Source: Limanda limanda (Eukaryota; Chordata; Actinopteri; Pleuronectiformes; Pleuronectidae). From it: a stretch of 64,000 bases of DNA. Below, piece by piece: positions 27,935 to 35,039 of the stretch. The translations under genes and the position numbers were made by a program. Numbering within the stretch: position 1 is the stretch's first letter; each line of letters opens with the position of its first letter. The notes beneath the pieces are model-generated. The model was given only the letters and a program-made list of their open reading frames with translations, was not told the origin of the DNA and made no database searches. The stretch is taken from NCBI RefSeq assembly GCF_963576545.1, contig NC_083638.1, forward strand, positions 23,515,090 through 23,579,089. The letters run 5' to 3'.

Positions 27935-30900
27935 AATATATCTCTGCATGCAAGAGATAAACTTGCATGTTTTCATGTTGAGCCTCTGTTTCTTTTTCTC
28001 AGGCTCTGATGGTCGACCTTGGAACCGACAGATTCATCCGACAGGTTAGTCTGTGAGCGCTGTTCAGAAAATAAACCTGACCATCGAGTTCGGGACAGGC
28101 TGGAGTCAGTTGCTTTAAAAACATCATCAAGACTCTGGGTGTTTTTTTGGCTTTAAGACACCAACCATGCTACATTTCATCCCTTTATCAATCAGGGCAA
28201 AACTTTAGGAAAAAATATCATTATAGAAACTGTAACAGAGCCACAAACAGAATAAAACCACTATGGCTGTAGGTCATGTATGATATGTTTGTTTCAGTCT
28301 ATTTTTGTGCTAAAAAAAGTTAAGCCATCAGAAGTTTCAGGTTATGGCAGAACAAGTAACTCTGAAGCAGTAAAGGCTGTGAATGTTTTGGGCTAGTGAA
28401 GGAGAGTTGTATTTCTTAAGTATTAAACTCTTATTCTTCTTCTCCGTGTTTTAAACAGGGTCGTAGGACATGTGGTTCATTCGATAACATCTGAGCATTT
28501 TAAACTTACTCTGCAAACATGGTTGTTTATCACTGGCGACTGCAATGTCTCTGATTGTTTATAGATGGACGACGAGGCCTCGCTGCTGCCGCGCAAACTT
28601 CAAGCGGCTCTTGAGCAAGCGCTGGAGCAGAGGAATGACATCATCAATCAGGACTCTGACAGCGAGTCAGACGAAGGTGAATAAGTGAGAAATCATCGGT
28701 CCCGACCGAGACAGATGTCGTTTTTTTTTATCTGTTTTGATTAGAGCAACGTCTGTTCAGCCCACGTCAGTTCAGGCCTGTCTGTGAAACTCACTGTGAC
28801 GTCTTCTGTTCCCACGTCACTGAGTCACAAAGGATTCCAGATGATTCAGGGTTTATAATGATGAAAGGTTGATGTTGGCTGATTACGCTTGATTTTAATG
28901 TGATCCACAGACTTGAGGTAAAACAAGACAAAGGTCAAATAGCACTGACAAAACAAGTCAACAGAAACCAAGCAGATGTTGTTTATGGTCTAGCGGTAAG
29001 GATTCCTGGTTTTCACCCAGGTGGCCCGGGTTCGACTCCCTGTATGGGAATAATCTGAATGTTTACACCTGGAGAATTAATTAAAGTTTTCACAGTCTAA
29101 GAATATTGACATTCAACTGATAACACCAAACTTTTGCATTAATAATTAGTGACCTTACATATTAAATCTCTGTTTCCACATTCTCTTCAAAAATAAAACC
29201 GACATTCGTGCAACTAACAGTTTGTTAGATCAGAGGAAAAATTAAGCTCAACTTGCTGTACTTATAAAGACAGAAAAAAAGACAGTCTTAAATATCTTTA
29301 AGTATTATCCTACCTACACCGGGATTTATGAATAGCAATGTTTTGGCGAAATACAAAAGTATATAATGTCTGGGACTGTGATAATACTTATTATCTGTCA
29401 TACTTGACATAAATATTATTTATTATGGTTGTAAAAAGCTCTTAAAAAGTCTTAAACTTAATTTGTTGAAACCAGCAGAAACCCTGCCGCCAGCTGCCTA
29501 ATGTTTACTGTACAAAACGCTAAATATGACGGGAAAATATGTATATGGAAATAAGTAAAAGGTCCAGTAAAGATGGAAATGTCCTTAAGTAACTCTTGGT
29601 AAGGCCATTACAGTTATGGTTGTTATGGTTGTGCCAGTCTCGAGGATTTCAGTCTTTTCTTTAATTCACTGTGTGTGTTTTGTTCTGGGCAGATTTATTT
29701 TCCTCAGGCTCATTCAAAGTTTATTTAATTAGAATTTCAGAGAAGTGACAGCCATGGTCCTAGTCTTGTCTTGAGCCACGAAGCCCTGAGCCTCTGTAAA
29801 CTTGCCCAGATTTTCCAATAGCTCTAGTTTTGTTTTATGCTTTTGGCGTTCTTTGACAGCACTAGTTTAAGAGCAATAGATATAATAAAGAGGCAACCTC
29901 ATTATTATTGTTTTGTATTTTGTGGTTTGATTATATTCAAGTTGATTTGACCAAGAGTTATAAGATCCGTCCCCAGATATCCACAGAGTGGGTGAGCTTT
30001 TGTTGTTGTAAGCTTCGAGCCAAACCATGTGTTCTTCTCCATTATGACTCGTACAATCTGGCTTTTTCTTTGGAACATGGTGACATGGTCTGTTTTATCG
30101 TTTGACTCAAGGTACTGTTGTAAATACTGTGAAAAACTGAGTACTGTGTTTGTGTCCTTCTCGTTTGCGTCCACAGAGTATAACTCCCTGAACAGCCTGG
30201 TGTCCGAGGCCTTCATCCGCTTCTTTCTGGAGACCATCGGCCATTACTCTCTGTTCATCACGCAGAACGAGCGGGGGGAGCGCGTTTTCCAAAGGGAGGC
30301 CTTCCGCAAGTCTGTGGCGTCCAAAAGCATCCGCCGTTTCCTCGGTGTCTTCATGGAGTCGCAGATGTTTGCAGGGTTCATTCAGGATCGAGAGCTGAGG
30401 AAGACACGTGCTAAAGGTAGACTGGCGTTTCCATAAGTGTCACTTATTTCTATGAATATCCTCTTTCTGCCTTTGAGCATTTTCCTGTATGGATATCCCT
30501 GGAGGTCTCCTCATTGTGAAGGATAGGATACTATGCTAACACTGGCCTCTAGTGGCTGAAAGTTTTCATCTCTGTTCCTCCAGGTCTGTTTGAGCAGAGG
30601 GTGGATCAGTATCTGGAGGAGCTGCCAGACACGGAGCAGAGCGGAGTCAACAAGTTCCTGAAAGGCCTTGGTGAGTCCGGCCGCAGACTTTTTACAAGGC
30701 TGCCTTCACATTCTGGATTTCTGACATTTTTATCAGTTGGGGTGCATGACTGCCTTAAAGAGAAATTTCAAATATTGCTTCTCGGACTTGACAGGATCAT
30801 ATTACTTGACCTTTTACTGTTACGTACACTCATCTCCTCTGTCCAGATGTTAACTAACACTTTCTCTGTGCAGGATCATGTTTGTTCAGAGTTTGACACT

Positions 30901-31601
30901 AAAATGCTGTTTTCACATTATCCTGCTGAAAGGAGAAAGTTTCTCTGTGCTCCAAAATGTGAAACTGTTATCAGTATACGTATTACTGACAAGTGACGTT
31001 TCTGTGGAGCAGGACATATCGTGTGTTCAGCAATTAATCATGAACATGAATAATAGTCACATGTTTTTCAGGGTTTCTGCTGGGTCTTAAAAACTCTTTA
31101 AAAAAATTTAAACATTTTAGAATGTCATGCACTCAGCTTGGCTGTGGAAAAGACTATGACTACTTACCGTCTCTTTCTGTAGTTTGTGAGATGATGCAGC
31201 ATTTCTCTCTACAAGGCTACTTTCCCGTCATCTTCAATAGTTGTTCAATTTCTTTCATTATGGTTTTTCAAAAGTGTTTCAGAAATCCTGTTTACAGATT
31301 GAAGGGTGAAGGAGCAGATCTAATTTAAGAATATTATGTACAAACAACTTGTTATTCAAAGCCAGGTATTTTTATGTCTCTAAACATATCTTTGGGGGAC
31401 TTTTTAAACTTGATCAGAAAACCACAAACATAAGCAAATATTCAGACGCAGAATCCGATTTATAAGTAGTAATCCTCATATACTGTATAATATCCTGAAT
31501 GCAATTGATCTGCTCAGATGTTTCACATGTAACATTAGTTAATGGATCTGTTTTTATTTCTTTCAGGAAATAAAATGAAGTTTCTCCACAAAAAGAACTG
31601 A
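3588..31601 (+). CDS. dennd2b: DENND2B (ST5) DENN-domain Rab exchange factor, 18 coding exons, 5' end incomplete
   Basis: DENND2B/ST5 is a DENN-domain guanine nucleotide exchange factor. The family member is known to activate Rab13 at the plasma membrane, and ST5 isoforms are linked to ERK2 and c-Abl signalling. Exons: 3588-4850, 6601-6746, 11475-11596, 12273-12488, 12862-12958, 13118-13162, 13536-13720, 14663-14772, 15337-15406, 18468-18545, 19729-19869, 20089-20237, 27262-27439, 28003-28044, 28565-28676, 30177-30416, 30584-30670, 31567-31601. All junctions are GT-AG and every phase matches, giving about 1,104 codons (human ST5 is about 1,137). The first about 630 residues are disordered and Ser/Pro-rich, with a conserved block (EKTFDFKGIRRMSKAFSECS) and an SH3-type PPPLPSTPAP stretch. 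Residues about 630-1,100 are the uDENN-cDENN-dDENN module. I recognise it over DENND2A/C/D from the N-terminal blocks and the C-terminus NKMKFLHKKN. The initiator codon is not identified. Confidence 0.93.
4851..6600. other. DENND2B intron with a fold-back repeat at about 5570-5965
   Basis: No coding signal. The middle part holds two partly complementary blocks (CTGATCACAAGTGGTC near 5618-5633 and GTCCACTTGTGTCTGGATC near 5907-5925) that suggest a decayed inverted-repeat element. Confidence 0.5.
6601..6746 (+). CDS. dennd2b: DENND2B exon b
   Basis: The acceptor TCTCCAG ends at 6600 and the donor GTAAGAG begins at 6747. Phase 2 in, phase 1 out. It encodes a Ser-rich segment ending STLEENTYEDIVG, almost identical to the human ST5 block STLEENAYEDIVG. 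The YED element resembles a tyrosine phosphorylation site, by inference only. Confidence 0.92.
6937..7110 (-). mobile_element. CTCCTTGGC repeat-family fragment, minus strand
   Basis: On the minus strand: AACCTTCTTGGCCAAAGG at its right end, preceded by AACAAACAAACCAACCAAC. Decayed. Confidence 0.5.
8803..9253. mobile_element. Fold-back element, GTTTTCAGACATG type
   Basis: The left end GCCGTTTTCAGACATGAACC and right end GAGTTCAGTGCATGTCTGAA then AGC are imperfect inverted repeats about 450 bases apart. TCTGGACTTTCTCCGGACTC and similar Cys-rich-looking GC motifs sit inside. I recognise this as a recurrent fish repeat. Confidence 0.55.
10790..11008 (+). mobile_element. CTCCTTGGC repeat-family copy, right half
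   Basis: Contains CCAGATCCGCCCCCTGATCC and ends GATGAAAACATAACCTCCTT then GGCAGAGG. Confidence 0.7.
11475..11596 (+). CDS. dennd2b: DENND2B exon c
   Basis: The acceptor CCAACAG ends at 11474 and the donor GTAAAA starts at 11597. Phase 1 in, phase 0 out. It encodes KENPYEDVDLKRKGLGRKS..., matching the conserved ENPYEDVDLK block of ST5, then PDRKLNSPPQ. This is the second YED-type tyrosine motif, following the one at the end of the previous exon. Confidence 0.92.
12273..12488 (+). CDS. dennd2b: DENND2B exon d
   Basis: The acceptor TTTATTTAG ends at 12272; the donor GTACTA begins at 12489. Phase 0 on both sides, 72 codons. It matches the human ST5 segment around KSHRLPRLPKRHSHDDMLLL (here KSHRMSQLSKRYSHDEMLLG). 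Basic and Ser-rich, lying just upstream of the DENN module. Confidence 0.9.
12862..12958 (+). CDS. dennd2b: DENND2B exon e
   Basis: The acceptor TTTTTACAG ends at 12861 and the donor GTAAGG follows at 12959. It encodes LVQRINSIYCTKRGKKRLKK and TISNVETASLR, nearly identical to human ST5. The basic KRGKKRLKK patch is a plausible membrane- or partner-contact region. Confidence 0.92.
13118..13162 (+). CDS. dennd2b: DENND2B exon f, 45-base acidic micro-exon
   Basis: A small exon between CTCCAG (to 13117) and GTGAGT (from 13163). Phase 1 on both sides, so it could be skipped without shifting the frame. It encodes DDNSESESDSDDRFK, an acidic casein-kinase-2-like stretch conserved in human ST5 (DENSESESDSDDRFK). 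Confidence 0.92.
13536..13720 (+). CDS. dennd2b: DENND2B exon g: start of uDENN
   Basis: The acceptor CCTCAG ends at 13535 and the donor GTAAAA starts at 13721. It encodes RAPSYRTLELQLIEWQEREL and FEYFVVVSLKKK, the opening strand region of the uDENN (longin-like) lobe, nearly identical to human ST5. Confidence 0.95.
13994..14013. repeat. Short telomere-like (GGGTTA)n array
   Basis: Three and a third units of the vertebrate telomere hexamer (GGGTTAGGGTTAGGGTTAGG) in a DENND2B intron, abutting a dispersed repeat copy. Confidence 0.85.
14013..14373 (+). mobile_element. CTCCTTGGC repeat-family copy, near full length
   Basis: The left end is GGCACTGAGTAGAGCGTATA then CCTTCGCCAAGGCCCAACAG; the right end is GTAACCTCCTTGGCAG. 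The two ends (CCTTCGCCAAGG and CCTCCTTGGCAGG) are imperfect inverted repeats. Confidence 0.75.
14663..14772 (+). CDS. dennd2b: DENND2B exon h: uDENN
   Basis: The acceptor CTCTCACAG ends at 14662 and the donor GTAAGA starts at 14773. It encodes RPTKQMREAEQRLKAIPQFC and FPDAKDWSPVSEY, a uDENN signature conserved in all DENND2 proteins. Phase 0 in, phase 2 out. Confidence 0.95.
15337..15406 (+). CDS. dennd2b: DENND2B exon i: uDENN
   Basis: The acceptor GCCACAG ends at 15336 and the donor GTAAGC begins at 15407. It encodes ETFSFMLTGEDGSRRFGYCR RLL. Phase 2 in, phase 0 out. Confidence 0.95.
16029..16355 (+). mobile_element. CTCCTTGGC repeat-family copy
   Basis: The left end is ATGGCACTCAGTAGAGCGCA then TACCTCCCCCAAGGCCCAAG; the middle has ATTTCCTGGATCCGCCCCCT; the right end is AACATAACCTCCTTGTTGG. 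Confidence 0.75.
17584..17616. repeat. (TA)n microsatellite
   Basis: A TA tract of about 33 bases in a DENND2B intron. Confidence 0.95.
18022..18140 (+). repeat. Dispersed repeat copy (CTCCCATGAT type)
   Basis: GATGGTGAAGACAACATCTC, CCATGATACCAAAGAGGCTT, then GTTTTGATTGACAGAACCCA and CTATGCTACAGTTAAAC. Related to the copy at about 21165-21290. Confidence 0.5.
18468..18545 (+). CDS. dennd2b: DENND2B exon j: uDENN/cDENN linker
   Basis: The acceptor TCCCACAG ends at 18467 and the donor GTGAGT starts at 18546. It encodes LPEVYCVISRLGCFDLFST. Phase 0 on both sides. A long CA repeat begins 24 bases after the donor. Confidence 0.94.
18570..18657. repeat. (CA)n microsatellite beside a DENND2B donor site
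   Basis: An 88-base CA tract with a few CCCAC interruptions, 24 bases inside the intron that follows exon j. Confidence 0.95.
19729..19869 (+). CDS. dennd2b: DENND2B exon k: cDENN start
   Basis: The acceptor ATGTTCAG ends at 19728 and the donor GTGAGA begins at 19870. It encodes 47 residues including SAALVYPFMRSLMESPFPAP and KVKTFLPGAGNE, a hallmark of DENND2 proteins. Phase 0 on both sides. Confidence 0.95.
20089..20237 (+). CDS. dennd2b: DENND2B exon l: cDENN
   Basis: The acceptor CATGCAG ends at 20088 and the donor GTGAGC starts at 20238. It encodes SRLEHVDFDSLFRCLSVRQV and FASLLLERRVIFVADKLS, the core helices and LLERR strand of the cDENN lobe. Confidence 0.95.
21165..21290 (+). repeat. 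Dispersed repeat copy (CTCCCATGAT type)
   Basis: ATGGTGAGGACAAAAACTCC, CATGATCCCACGCTGCTTCA, then TTTTTGATTGAGAGACCCCC and CTACATATGGTACGTTTAAA. Confidence 0.5.
21631..21700. repeat. (GT)n microsatellite
   Basis: A GT tract with a few interruptions (GTTTGTGT, GTATGTGT) in the large DENND2B intron. Confidence 0.95.
23174..23213. repeat. (AG)n microsatellite
   Basis: About 20 AG units followed by G-rich sequence (GGGGAGGGGTGGAGGGG). Confidence 0.95.
24822..25150 (+). mobile_element. CTCCTTGGC repeat-family copy
   Basis: The left end is AATGGCACTCAGTGGACTGC then ATACCTCCACCAAGGCCC; the body has CACCAAGTGTCAAGAAAATC; the right terminus is lost. Confidence 0.7.
27262..27439 (+). CDS. dennd2b: DENND2B exon m: cDENN core
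   Basis: The acceptor CATCATCAG ends at 27261 and the donor GTGAGT begins at 27440. It encodes SSCMHAVVALLYPFSWQHTF, then VCCPTPFLVGLLSSSLPKLK, the most conserved part of the DENN fold, which contacts the Rab. Phase 2 in, phase 0 out. Confidence 0.96.
27897..27932. repeat. (GA)n microsatellite in a DENND2B intron
   Basis: A 36-base perfect GA tract about 70 bases upstream of the following exon. Confidence 0.95.
28003..28044 (+). CDS. dennd2b: DENND2B exon n, 42-base exon
   Basis: The acceptor TTTTCTCAG ends at 28002 and the donor GTTAGT starts at 28045. It encodes ALMVDLGTDRFIRQ, matching human ALMVNLGSDRFIRQ. Phase 0 on both sides. Confidence 0.93.
28565..28676 (+). CDS. dennd2b: DENND2B exon o
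   Basis: The acceptor TTTATAG ends at 28564 and the donor GTGAAT begins at 28677. It encodes DDEASLLPRKLQAALEQALE and an acidic QDSDSESDE tail. Phase 0 in, phase 1 out. This is the link between cDENN and dDENN. Confidence 0.94.
28979..29050 (+). tRNA. Degenerate tRNA-Glu(TTC)-like sequence in a DENND2B intron
   Basis: The 72-base stretch closely follows a eukaryotic tRNA-Glu. The D-arm reads GGTCTAGCGGTAAGGATT, the anticodon stem CCTGG/CCAGG encloses loop TTTTCAC with anticodon TTC at 29012-29014, and the B-box is GGGTTCGACTC. The 5' acceptor strand (TTGTTTA) no longer pairs well with the 3' strand (TATGGGA), and the T-stem has a mismatch. It is therefore probably a pseudo-tRNA or a retroposed tRNA fragment, not a working gene. 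A CCA tail is not encoded. Confidence 0.6.
29051..30176. other. DENND2B intron remainder
   Basis: AT-rich intronic sequence after the tRNA-like element. I see no exon, known repeat or structured element. Confidence 0.5.
30177..30416 (+). CDS. dennd2b: DENND2B exon p: dDENN
   Basis: The acceptor GTCCACAG ends at 30176 and the donor GTAGAC begins at 30417. It encodes SEAFIRFFLETIGHYSLFIT, then FQREAFRKSVASKSIRRFLG and MESQMFAGFIQDRELRK, the helical dDENN lobe. Phase 1 on both sides. Confidence 0.95.
30584..30670 (+). CDS. dennd2b: DENND2B exon q: dDENN end
   Basis: The acceptor CCTCCAG ends at 30583 and the donor GTGAGT starts at 30671. It encodes FEQRVDQYLEELPDTEQSG and VNKFLKGL, almost identical to human. 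Phase 1 on both sides. Confidence 0.95.
31567..31601 (+). CDS. dennd2b: DENND2B last coding exon
   Basis: The acceptor TTTCAG ends at 31566. The exon encodes GNKMKFLHKKN then TGA at 31599-31601, the exact C-terminus of human ST5. The 3' untranslated region follows. Confidence 0.95.
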
Positions 31602-32160
31602 GGTCGACTCTTCCTCCAAACTGAAGACCTGATGTCTCGAGTCTCTGCATCCTGATCATTCTCACCTTTTTTAATGTAAACATGTACATATTATTATTTC
31701 ACTGTAAACTGGCTGTGAGACCCTTCAGTGTATGTTTATAGTGATGGCAGGGGGCGGTACACAACTAATGAGCTGTAGATTAACCACTGTGCTTATGAAG
31801 AGTGTTGTCAGAATGAGTGAGTGTGTGTTACTTGGGCAAAGGTGTACAGTTTGTATATGTATTCTTTTTACATTAATTCACAACAGTGTTGTCCTCTGTT
31901 TAAGGAGTGTAAAACCTATTCCAAAACTGTACATGCACCAAGACAATGAAGAAAATGATTGTAACTCTTCATAGAGTCTTTTGCAATATTTTATTAAAAA
32001 TGGTAGTTAAAATGCATCAAATGCCTGAGTGCACAGTGTTGAGTTCAATCATAACAGATACATAGTAAATATTTTTGTTTCAAGACTTGTTTCGACTCAT
32101 CTGCCGTCATGAATTACTTCCTATTTCTTCACTTTAAAAATAAACTGTATCTGTCATGTC
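31602..32160 (+). terminator. dennd2b: DENND2B 3' UTR with polyadenylation signals
   Basis: The untranslated tail runs from the stop codon. Candidate poly(A) signals are ATTAAA at 31993-31998 and AATAAA at 32139-32144. The cleavage site is inferred 15-30 bases beyond one of these. A repeat-family copy begins right after the second signal. Confidence 0.6.
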
Positions 32161-32480
32161 CGCCAACGCCCGACAGTCCCCTTATGAAGCGACATTTAAA
32201 TTGACTAGATCTGGATTTTAACTGCACCAGATTTCATAGACGGTTCAATATCAGTCCCTGAAACATGTTATTCTGTTCTTAGATATCAAAGAACGTTTTG
32301 GAAATTGTATTATCATGCAATGTAAAAAGAAAGTCAGCCCCCTGATTGGGATCCACACCAAAATGTACTGTGGTATTCCCTTATCTATTCCACATCATTC
32401 CACCAAGTATCATAGTAATCTGTCCAGTAGGATCTGTGTTATCCTACTAAGAACAAATCCTGACAGAAACATAGACAGCA
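32159..32480 (+). mobile_element. CTCCTTGGC repeat-family copy just after DENND2B
   Basis: Starts GCCAACGCCCGACAGTCCCC and continues through the family's conserved middle (ATCATGCAATGTAAAAAGAA, then CACCAAGTATCATAGTAATC) to a decayed right part. Diverged; the terminal AACCTCCTTGGC is lost. Confidence 0.6.
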
Positions 32481-32926
32481 GACCAGATTTACAGATCAAT
32501 CAGAATCTTTTAGTGTTAACTTTTGTTACCTCCCATAAGCAAAGGCCCAGATCTACACATAGCACATCTGGACACAGAAATATGTAATTCACACTTTACC
32601 ACATGGCGTTAAATCACCTCTTATCTCGCTGACAGCTTCCCCCAAAGCCACTGTGTGTGTGATGAGAAGCTGGTGAGATCCCAAAAGACACAGTGAGTGT
32701 AGCAGCAGCCACCACATGCTGCTGGTAACCTAATTACGTCTGTGCACATCACTCTGGTGGCTGTCACTGTTATTAGCTCGCTTCACTGAGACGCTCACTG
32801 TTCACTCCAGCCGCCGTATTACCTCTTCCTCGGCTCGAGGCCTTTCCAAGCAATTAATGGGTGATATTTGTTAAATAACTGTGTTGTGTAATAGATGCAG
32901 CTACACAGCCACTACCACTGCTACCC

Positions 32927-32927
<1 letters not shown>

Positions 32928-32958
<31 letters not shown>

Positions 32959-32959
32959 T
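32928..32959. repeat. (TAA)n microsatellite
   Basis: About ten TAA units in the DENND2B-TRIM66 intergenic region. Confidence 0.95.
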
Positions 32960-33023
32960 AAAAAAACATTCATGATTCTTAACTTTGAGTCCTATTACTT
33001 TATTATATTCAACTGCTGCTTCC

Positions 33024-33549
33024 TTAAAGGGACTCTTACCTTTGTTGCATTTTTACACTTTTTTTGGATAAGGTTAAATTGGTATTAATAAGGTAATGAC
33101 ACTCTAAAATGCAAGACAGACCCACCAGGAGTAAAAACAAACAATTATTTCACTCTCATAATATTTAGTGAAAACTTCAACCAATAAAATTCTTCGGACC
33201 GAAGGACTTTATTGGCTGATAGACCTGTCTGTTTGCTGCATGGACATGCAGGTTTTCCGTCTGCTTCTTATGGCGCAAATAAATGGTGCAAATAACCATT
33301 GAACTGAAAAATATATATGTGAATGTAAATGTATATAACTTACCGGTGCTTCTGAATCCGAATCCATTGCTTTGGTAAACAAAAACTCACGTGCGTGCGC
33401 GGAGGCAGTAGGTTGAAAGTCTGCTTGTAAATAAAGTTTCTTCAAAAAAACACCGCGGATGGGAACGAGGGGGTGGGGAATTGGAGGAAGGCGGGATGAT
33501 TTGAATGTGCTGTAATTCTCAAATGCAACAAAGGTAAGAGTCCCTTTAA
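33024..33549. mobile_element. Complete 526-bp inverted-repeat transposable element (MITE-like, TTAA ends)
   Basis: The left end (TTAAAGGGACTCTTACCTTTG, continuing TTGCATTT) is the perfect reverse complement of the right end (ending CAAAGGTAAGAGTCCCTTTAA) over about 29 bases. Both ends carry TTAA, so it can be read as an element with AGGGACTC termini flanked by a TTAA duplication, as in piggyBac-type transposition. No transposase is encoded; the internal open frames are short. It is a non-autonomous element lying between the two genes. Confidence 0.85.
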
Positions 33550-33643
33550 TATGCCCAACAAACTAATTGAAAGGTCCCTATACTCAGAAGAAGAAGAATT
33601 GATATTTCCTCCAAGAGATGGAAAATATTTCATTTCTAACTAT

Positions 33644-33780
33644 TTAAAGGTTCAGTGTGTAGAATTTAGTGACATCTAGTGGGGAAGTTACATGTTGCAG
33701 CTGAATACCCCCCCCCCCCCCCCACCTCAGCATCCCCTTCTAATCATGACAGAGAACCTGTGGTCACAGTGGCTGCACAC
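33644..33780 (+). mobile_element. Left-end fragment of a TTAAAGGTTCAG-type repeat
   Basis: Begins TTAAAGGTTCAGTGTGTAGA and continues ATTTAGTGACATCTAGTGG, a repeat I recognise as common in fish genomes. It holds a 16-base C run and loses similarity after GAGAACCTGTGG. A longer copy lies at 39854-40186 and a right end at about 56300-56420. Confidence 0.65.
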
Positions 33781-34320
33781 TTGTTTTGGGCTTCTTGAAC
33801 ACGATACCTCAAATCTGCCTGTAGGGAACTTCTTTCAATGTAGATTTAAGATTAGATTTCATTCTGACCTCTTACTGTATTAGTCTGACAAAAAATATGG
33901 AGACTTAAACTTCACTGGGAGGCAAAGGCAAATAAATCATAGCAGTAATTCTAGTATAGATGTGGGTAGATGTTTTAAATAGTGAATCATTCATATGAAG
34001 ACGTGAATAAGAATCATGTTGAGTTGATGCGGTCAGCAGCAGTGCTGGAAAGTAACTTAGAACATTTAATCAGATCCTCAGATCCAATTTTGGGGTATTT
34101 TGCTTGAAATGCTTTAATCAACCAAACTGTTTATAACACATTCAATTTATCTATCACATTTAAATGCTGCTTGAATGTGAACAGCAACAACATAACATTG
34201 AAATATAACAGTGATGAAGACCATTCTGCGTCTTACAGCACCGATACAACTGTGCATTACTAAGGTAACAAGTCTAATACGTGGTTTGTATTAATAAGAG
34301 AGATTCGTTTCACCTCGTGT
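33781..34320. other. Intergenic sequence
   Basis: No gene. A fragment at about 34040-34110 (CAGTGCTGGAAAGTAACTTA) resembles the end of a widespread fish inverted-repeat element. Confidence 0.4.
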
Positions 34321-35035
34321 TGTTGTTGTTGTTGTTTTTATTTGGGCAAATTGATGTCACATGGGCAGCAGTGACGTCAGCCACCCCTCGAAACCCAAAC
34401 AGTCGAGTCACACCATAGTGCCACACTCCCGCTACGAGAGACGTCATTAGTGTTGCAGGAGAACAAACAGAAAGTCTCACGATTCACTGCGAGACTTGGT
34501 GCCTGCTCTCCAAAATATTTAGGAAGGTCCAAAGAGACACATCCGATGGGGGAGGACCGCCCGACGCAGGGGACAAGGTAAATGAAACAAAGGGAAGAGA
34601 AGGAGGAGAAAAGGAGGAGGAGAGGAAAGAGAAGAAGAGCTGCACACCTGCCGTCATGAGACTGACTGACAGAAGTTAAGTTGCTCCTCACATCCTCACG
34701 CTGCACCTGGTGGGAGGTTTTGTACGAGCTGCAGTTAGTATAGCTAGTGCACACACACACGCACACGCACACACACACGCACGCACGCACGCACGCACGC
34801 ACGCACACACGCACAGAAGGATGCTGTGTTCTCCAGGTGATCGGTGGGATCGACTGTCCTCTGGTTGTTTGGTGGATTGCATCATGGTGCCATGACAGGG
34901 GCGTAAGCTCATGCGCACTTTCTAAAACATCAGTGATGCTGGAGGTGAGGATGAGGAGGATGAGGAGGATGAGCATGAGCATGAGCATGAGGATGATGAT
35001 GAGGATGAGGATGATGAGGATGAGGATGATGCAGA
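34318..35035. repeat. Cluster of simple repeats (TTG, CA/CGCA, GATGAG)
   Basis: Three low-complexity tracts in 0.7 kb: (TTG)n at 34318-34336, an ACAC/ACGC tract at 34747-34816, and a GATGAG/GAGCAT-type tract at 34943-35033. They generate long spurious open frames on both strands. Confidence 0.9.
34372..34379. promoter_or_regulatory. Palindromic CRE-like site TGACGTCA
   Basis: A perfect 8-base cAMP-response-element palindrome. About 180 bases downstream is a GC-richer stretch with a donor-like ACAAG|GTAAAT (34576-34581) that could end a non-coding first exon, possibly of TRIM66. Regulatory function is inference only; a match this short can occur by chance. Confidence 0.3.
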
Positions 35036-35039
35036 GGCA

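Noticed and set aside
34377..34988. 203-codon minus-strand open frame
   Set aside because: Built largely from GATGAG and CA/CGCA simple repeats; no family similarity and no splice context.
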